Shown: positions 35,493 through 38,039 of the stretch, piece by piece
Position numbering within the stretch: the first letter of the stretch is position 1
Layout of the letters: every line of letters starts with the position of its first letter
DNA from: Anaerolineales bacterium
GTDB lineage: Bacteria; Chloroflexota; Anaerolineae; Anaerolineales; UBA6668
Length of the DNA: 38,039 nt
NCBI GenBank assembly: GCA_020630175.1
Contig: JAHDBW010000002.1
Location: 51,364-89,402, forward strand
Direction: 5' to 3'
Position numbers and translations under genes: made by a program
Notes under the pieces: model-generated
Seen by the model: the letters and a program-made list of their open reading frames with translations, nothing else
What the model was told of the DNA's origin: nothing
The model's database searches: none

Positions 35493-36359
35493 CTAGCTAG
35501 CTTTTTTATAAATGCTGGTTTGGTTTTTGCCGCTTTCTTTGGCGGTATACATGGCCTTATCTGCGGCCTTGAGAAGCTGTTCAACTTCTTCTGGGGGGAT
35601 TTCGGGGTAAGATGCCAAGCCGATACTGATCGTAAAGGCCAATTGCGTACCGTTGTTATTAACCTTAGAGCCACTCACCAAATTGTGTAAGCGATTAGAG
35701 AAATGTAAGGCATCCTCTTGGGCTTTGTTTGGCAAAAAGAAGGCAAATTCTTCACCGCCAAATCGGCAGGCTAAATCACTTTTGCGCAGGTTTTTCTGCA
35801 CAATATTGCCAAACAACCGCAAGACTTCATCCCCAATCGCATGCCCATGGGAATCGTTGATTTCTTTGAAATTATCTAGATCGACTAACAATATTGAGAA
35901 GTCTTGGCGTTCACGTTTCGCAATATTGATCAAGTAGTTGACACGTTCTGCAAATGCGCGTCTGTTCAGCAATCCTGTTAGGCTGTCGTATTCTGCCAAG
36001 TGCCGCATTTCAGTTTCAAGGTCATCGATCCGCAGTAGCAGTTCCATAAATGGCCAGGTCATGGTCGAAGAAACGATCAGGGGGATGAGCGTTGCAAAGG
36101 CAAATGTCAATGCTAAGTCAATCTCAACGCCCCGCCGTTGGAGAGTAATAAGCGCCAGCCCCGAGATGAGCCAGGAGAATATAACGGCCAAGGACACCAA
36201 CACTACCGTGCTATAAAAGCGGCCTAGTGTATTGACGCTTTTACGCAAGAAGGCAATGAATTTAGTGTTTTTCGTTGATCCAAAACTTACCCCTAACGGG
36301 CCAGTCTGAAGCGAAGCAGAACCATTTGCTTTTTTGTTTGTGGTAGAAATACGTGCCAT
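35493..36359 (-). CDS. Membrane-bound GGDEF diguanylate cyclase
   Basis: DSLTGLLNRRAFAERVNYL...DLDNFKEINDSHGHAIGDEVLR...RFGGEEFAFFLP; two N-terminal TM segments. Confidence 0.95.
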   Translation of the reverse strand: MARISTTNKKANGSASLQTGPLGVSFGSTKNTKFIAFLRKSVNTLGRFYSTVVLVSLAVIFSWLISGLALITLQRRGVEIDLALTFAFATLIPLIVSSTMTWPFMELLLRIDDLETEMRHLAEYDSLTGLLNRRAFAERVNYLINIAKRERQDFSILLVDLDNFKEINDSHGHAIGDEVLRLFGNIVQKNLRKSDLACRFGGEEFAFFLPNKAQEDALHFSNRLHNLVSGSKVNNNGTQLAFTISIGLASYPEIPPEEVEQLLKAADKAMYTAKESGKNQTSIYKKAS

Positions 36360-36563
36360 AAACGAAGACCATGCATGCCTAGCAATTGAAGCAACGATCT
36401 ATTGCTGGCGCAACTAACGATATACATCAGTCATTAGAACGATGCGCCTAGTTAGGATACAGCATATTAATCAAAAATTTCAACATTTTTGCAATATCAG
36501 TAACTAAATCATAGCACTTACCTACAAAGCTGAGCCTGCACACAAGCATTTATTGATGAACGC

Positions 36564-37070
36564 TTAGCTGCGATTTACAGCAGAAAACACTTGCTTAAAA
36601 TATGCTTCCCCATAATCCCAAAAACTACCATCAGCAATCATTTCTAACAGCCGTGTTTGTGAGACCCACTGCACGGCACTTACTTCTTCCACCTGCAACG
36701 TTAGGTCAGCCAACGCCACCTCACTTAGCACTGTCCAGAGTTCAACCACAACGTGCCCATCGGTTCGCTGACCAATGAAACGCAATGCTTGCGGGTCAAC
36801 AGTTAGGCCAATCTCTTCTTCTATTTCACGCTGTGCGCTGCCGCGGCCGGTTTCTCCGCTGGTTACCGCGCCAGCCGTTGGCGCCCACATATTCGGGTAA
36901 GACTTTTGCGGCGAACGTTGCTGGATCAAATACTCACCGGCTGAGTTCTGAATCCAAACATGCACGGCAAGATAGTGTTCGCCGTTTTCAACGTGCGTGC
37001 CACGCACAACCGTCTTATTCAGCGGAACGCCGTTTTCGTCATAAAGATCGCAATATTCAATAGCTGTCAT
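36564..37070 (-). CDS. NUDIX hydrolase
   Basis: GAVTSGETGRGSAQREIEEEIGLTV Nudix box; N-terminal DENGVPLNKTVVRG and HVWIQNSAGEYLIQQRS (IDI-like). Confidence 0.92.
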   Translation of the reverse strand: MTAIEYCDLYDENGVPLNKTVVRGTHVENGEHYLAVHVWIQNSAGEYLIQQRSPQKSYPNMWAPTAGAVTSGETGRGSAQREIEEEIGLTVDPQALRFIGQRTDGHVVVELWTVLSEVALADLTLQVEEVSAVQWVSQTRLLEMIADGSFWDYGEAYFKQVFSAVNRS

Positions 37071-37114
37071 CTGGGAAGTGTAGCATTTTATTCGCCGCAG
37101 GCGAACAAAACGGG

Positions 37115-37151
37115 ACTGTGTAGGCCTCCCCGCGGAGTGGCACTACACAGT
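37115..37151. repeat. Palindromic repeat, copy C of the GTAGTGCCAC family (minus orientation)
   Basis: Minus strand ACTGTGTAGTGCCACTCCGCGGGGAGGCCTACACAGT. Shares GTAGTGCCAC exactly with copy B. Confidence 0.75.
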
Positions 37152-37176
37152 GGATTTATCCCACCCAGAATCAAAA

Positions 37177-37200
37177 ACGGCGTCTCAATTGAGACGCCGT
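37177..37200 (-). terminator. Intrinsic terminator downstream of gatB
   Basis: Minus strand acggcgtctcaattgagacgccgtTTTTG; perfect palindrome. Confidence 0.85.
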
Positions 37201-37224
37201 CTTCATAACAACCACGGGCGTTGT

Positions 37225-38039
37225 CTATTTGCGTTTTGCTAGCAATTCGTTCAGCAATGGCCGCACCACTTGTGGATTCGCTTTGCCTTTCATCGCGCGC
37301 ATCACTTGGCCAAAGAACCAGTTGGCAATGGTTTCTTTCCCGCCAATGAATTGCGCCAGTTGCTCTGGATTGGCGTCAATGACCGCGTTGATGGCGTCTT
37401 CAATGGCGCTTTCGTCGCTCACTTGGCCGAGACCTTTGTCTTTGACGATTTGGGCCGGATCACCGCCGCCATTTTCAAACATCTCTAGCAACACCGCTTT
37501 ACCGGTTTTACCGTTGATCTTGCCACCTTCAATCAGGCCAATTAGATCAACCAACATGGTTGGTGAGATAGGCTGTTCGTCGATGCCTAACGATTCAGCG
37601 TTCATCAGGCCGAACAATTCGGCTGTCATCCAGTTGACAATCTTTTTAGCCGGAATGTCTACCGCATGGGCGTCGGCAGCGCTGAGGGCGGTGTCGAACC
37701 ACATGGCGTTTTCTTTTTCAGCAATCACAACGTTTGCGTCATAATCACTCAGGCCAAGCGCTTCATAGCGGGCTTTCTTGGCGGCTGGCAATTCTGGCAA
37801 CGTTTTCGCAAGGCCAGCAACCCAGTCCATGTCGATATTCAATGGTGGAATATCAGGTTCTGGGAAGTAGCGATAATCGTGCGCGTCTTCTTTGGAGCGT
37901 TGGACAAAGGTCTTCTCGGTCTTTTCGTTCCAACCACGCGTTTCTTGATCAACAGTGCCGTTTTTATCGTACACGCGACCTTGACGGGCAATTTCGTATT
38001 CGGTGCCCATGCGCAGCGCGCGGAAGCTGTTCAGGTTTT
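37225..38039 (-). CDS. gatB: Aspartyl/glutamyl-tRNA amidotransferase subunit B, C-terminal part (5'-truncated by window edge)
   Basis: NLNSFRALRMGTEYEIARQGRVYDKNGTVDQETRGWNEKTEKTFVQRSKEDAHDYRYFPEPDIPPL... The reading frame stays open to 38039. Confidence 0.95.
   Translation of the reverse strand, partial: NLNSFRALRMGTEYEIARQGRVYDKNGTVDQETRGWNEKTEKTFVQRSKEDAHDYRYFPEPDIPPLNIDMDWVAGLAKTLPELPAAKKARYEALGLSDYDANVVIAEKENAMWFDTALSAADAHAVDIPAKKIVNWMTAELFGLMNAESLGIDEQPISPTMLVDLIGLIEGGKINGKTGKAVLLEMFENGGGDPAQIVKDKGLGQVSDESAIEDAINAVIDANPEQLAQFIGGKETIANWFFGQVMRAMKGKANPQVVRPLLNELLAKRK

Noticed and set aside
35399-35674. 91-aa minus ORF between the operator region and GGDEF
   Set aside because: It spans the terminator palindrome and overlaps the GGDEF coding frame; no domain.
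8252-37151. Palindromes considered as CRISPR repeats or integron attC sites
   Set aside because: Copies are solitary and kilobases apart with no spacer array or cas genes. No attC-type RYYYAAC/GTTRRRY boxes or integrase were seen.
1-38039. tRNA/rRNA genes, IS elements or prophage genes
   Set aside because: None found by eye: no transposase, integrase or phage structural protein in the ORF list, and no convincing tRNA T-loop/acceptor combination.

Overview
38 kb bacterial chromosomal window, about 50% GC by eye. It is probably Chloroflexota-like: the membrane-anchored secreted protein at 5666-7501 has a PTATxTPxP stalk, which is common in that phylum (inference only). There is no phage, IS element, CRISPR, tRNA or rRNA that I can support. 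Most of the content is housekeeping or accessory metabolism. It includes a tandem glycine riboswitch with a terminator in front of gcvH and a single-ORF GcvP-GcvT fusion, pepF, an R2lox divergent from an MBL hydrolase, an MscS channel, a lone receiver protein, an acyl-CoA oxidase/dehydrogenase, a DUF2182-DUF1326 pair, DinB, CHMI and DUF998. It also includes a SWIM protein plus a giant HEAT-like protein, an SDH/FRD-type flavoprotein divergent from LysR, an SDR, a DMT transporter, a membrane protein-XRE-CPBP operon, GGDEF, NUDIX and a truncated gatB. The observations most worth follow-up are: (1) the GcvP-GcvT fusion with a possible internal GcvT start; (2) a dispersed family of near-perfect palindromes with a conserved GTAGTGCCAC core and self-complementary variable arms; (3) the two-gene SWIM + HEAT-like locus; (4) a methyltransferase interrupted by two consecutive in-frame TGA codons followed at once by ATG; (5) operator-like repeats in several divergent or upstream regions (R2lox/MBL, XRE operon, LysR, acyl-CoA oxidase); (6) structured untranslated regions downstream of pepF and DinB. 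Everything here was read by eye. No database search or folding was run.
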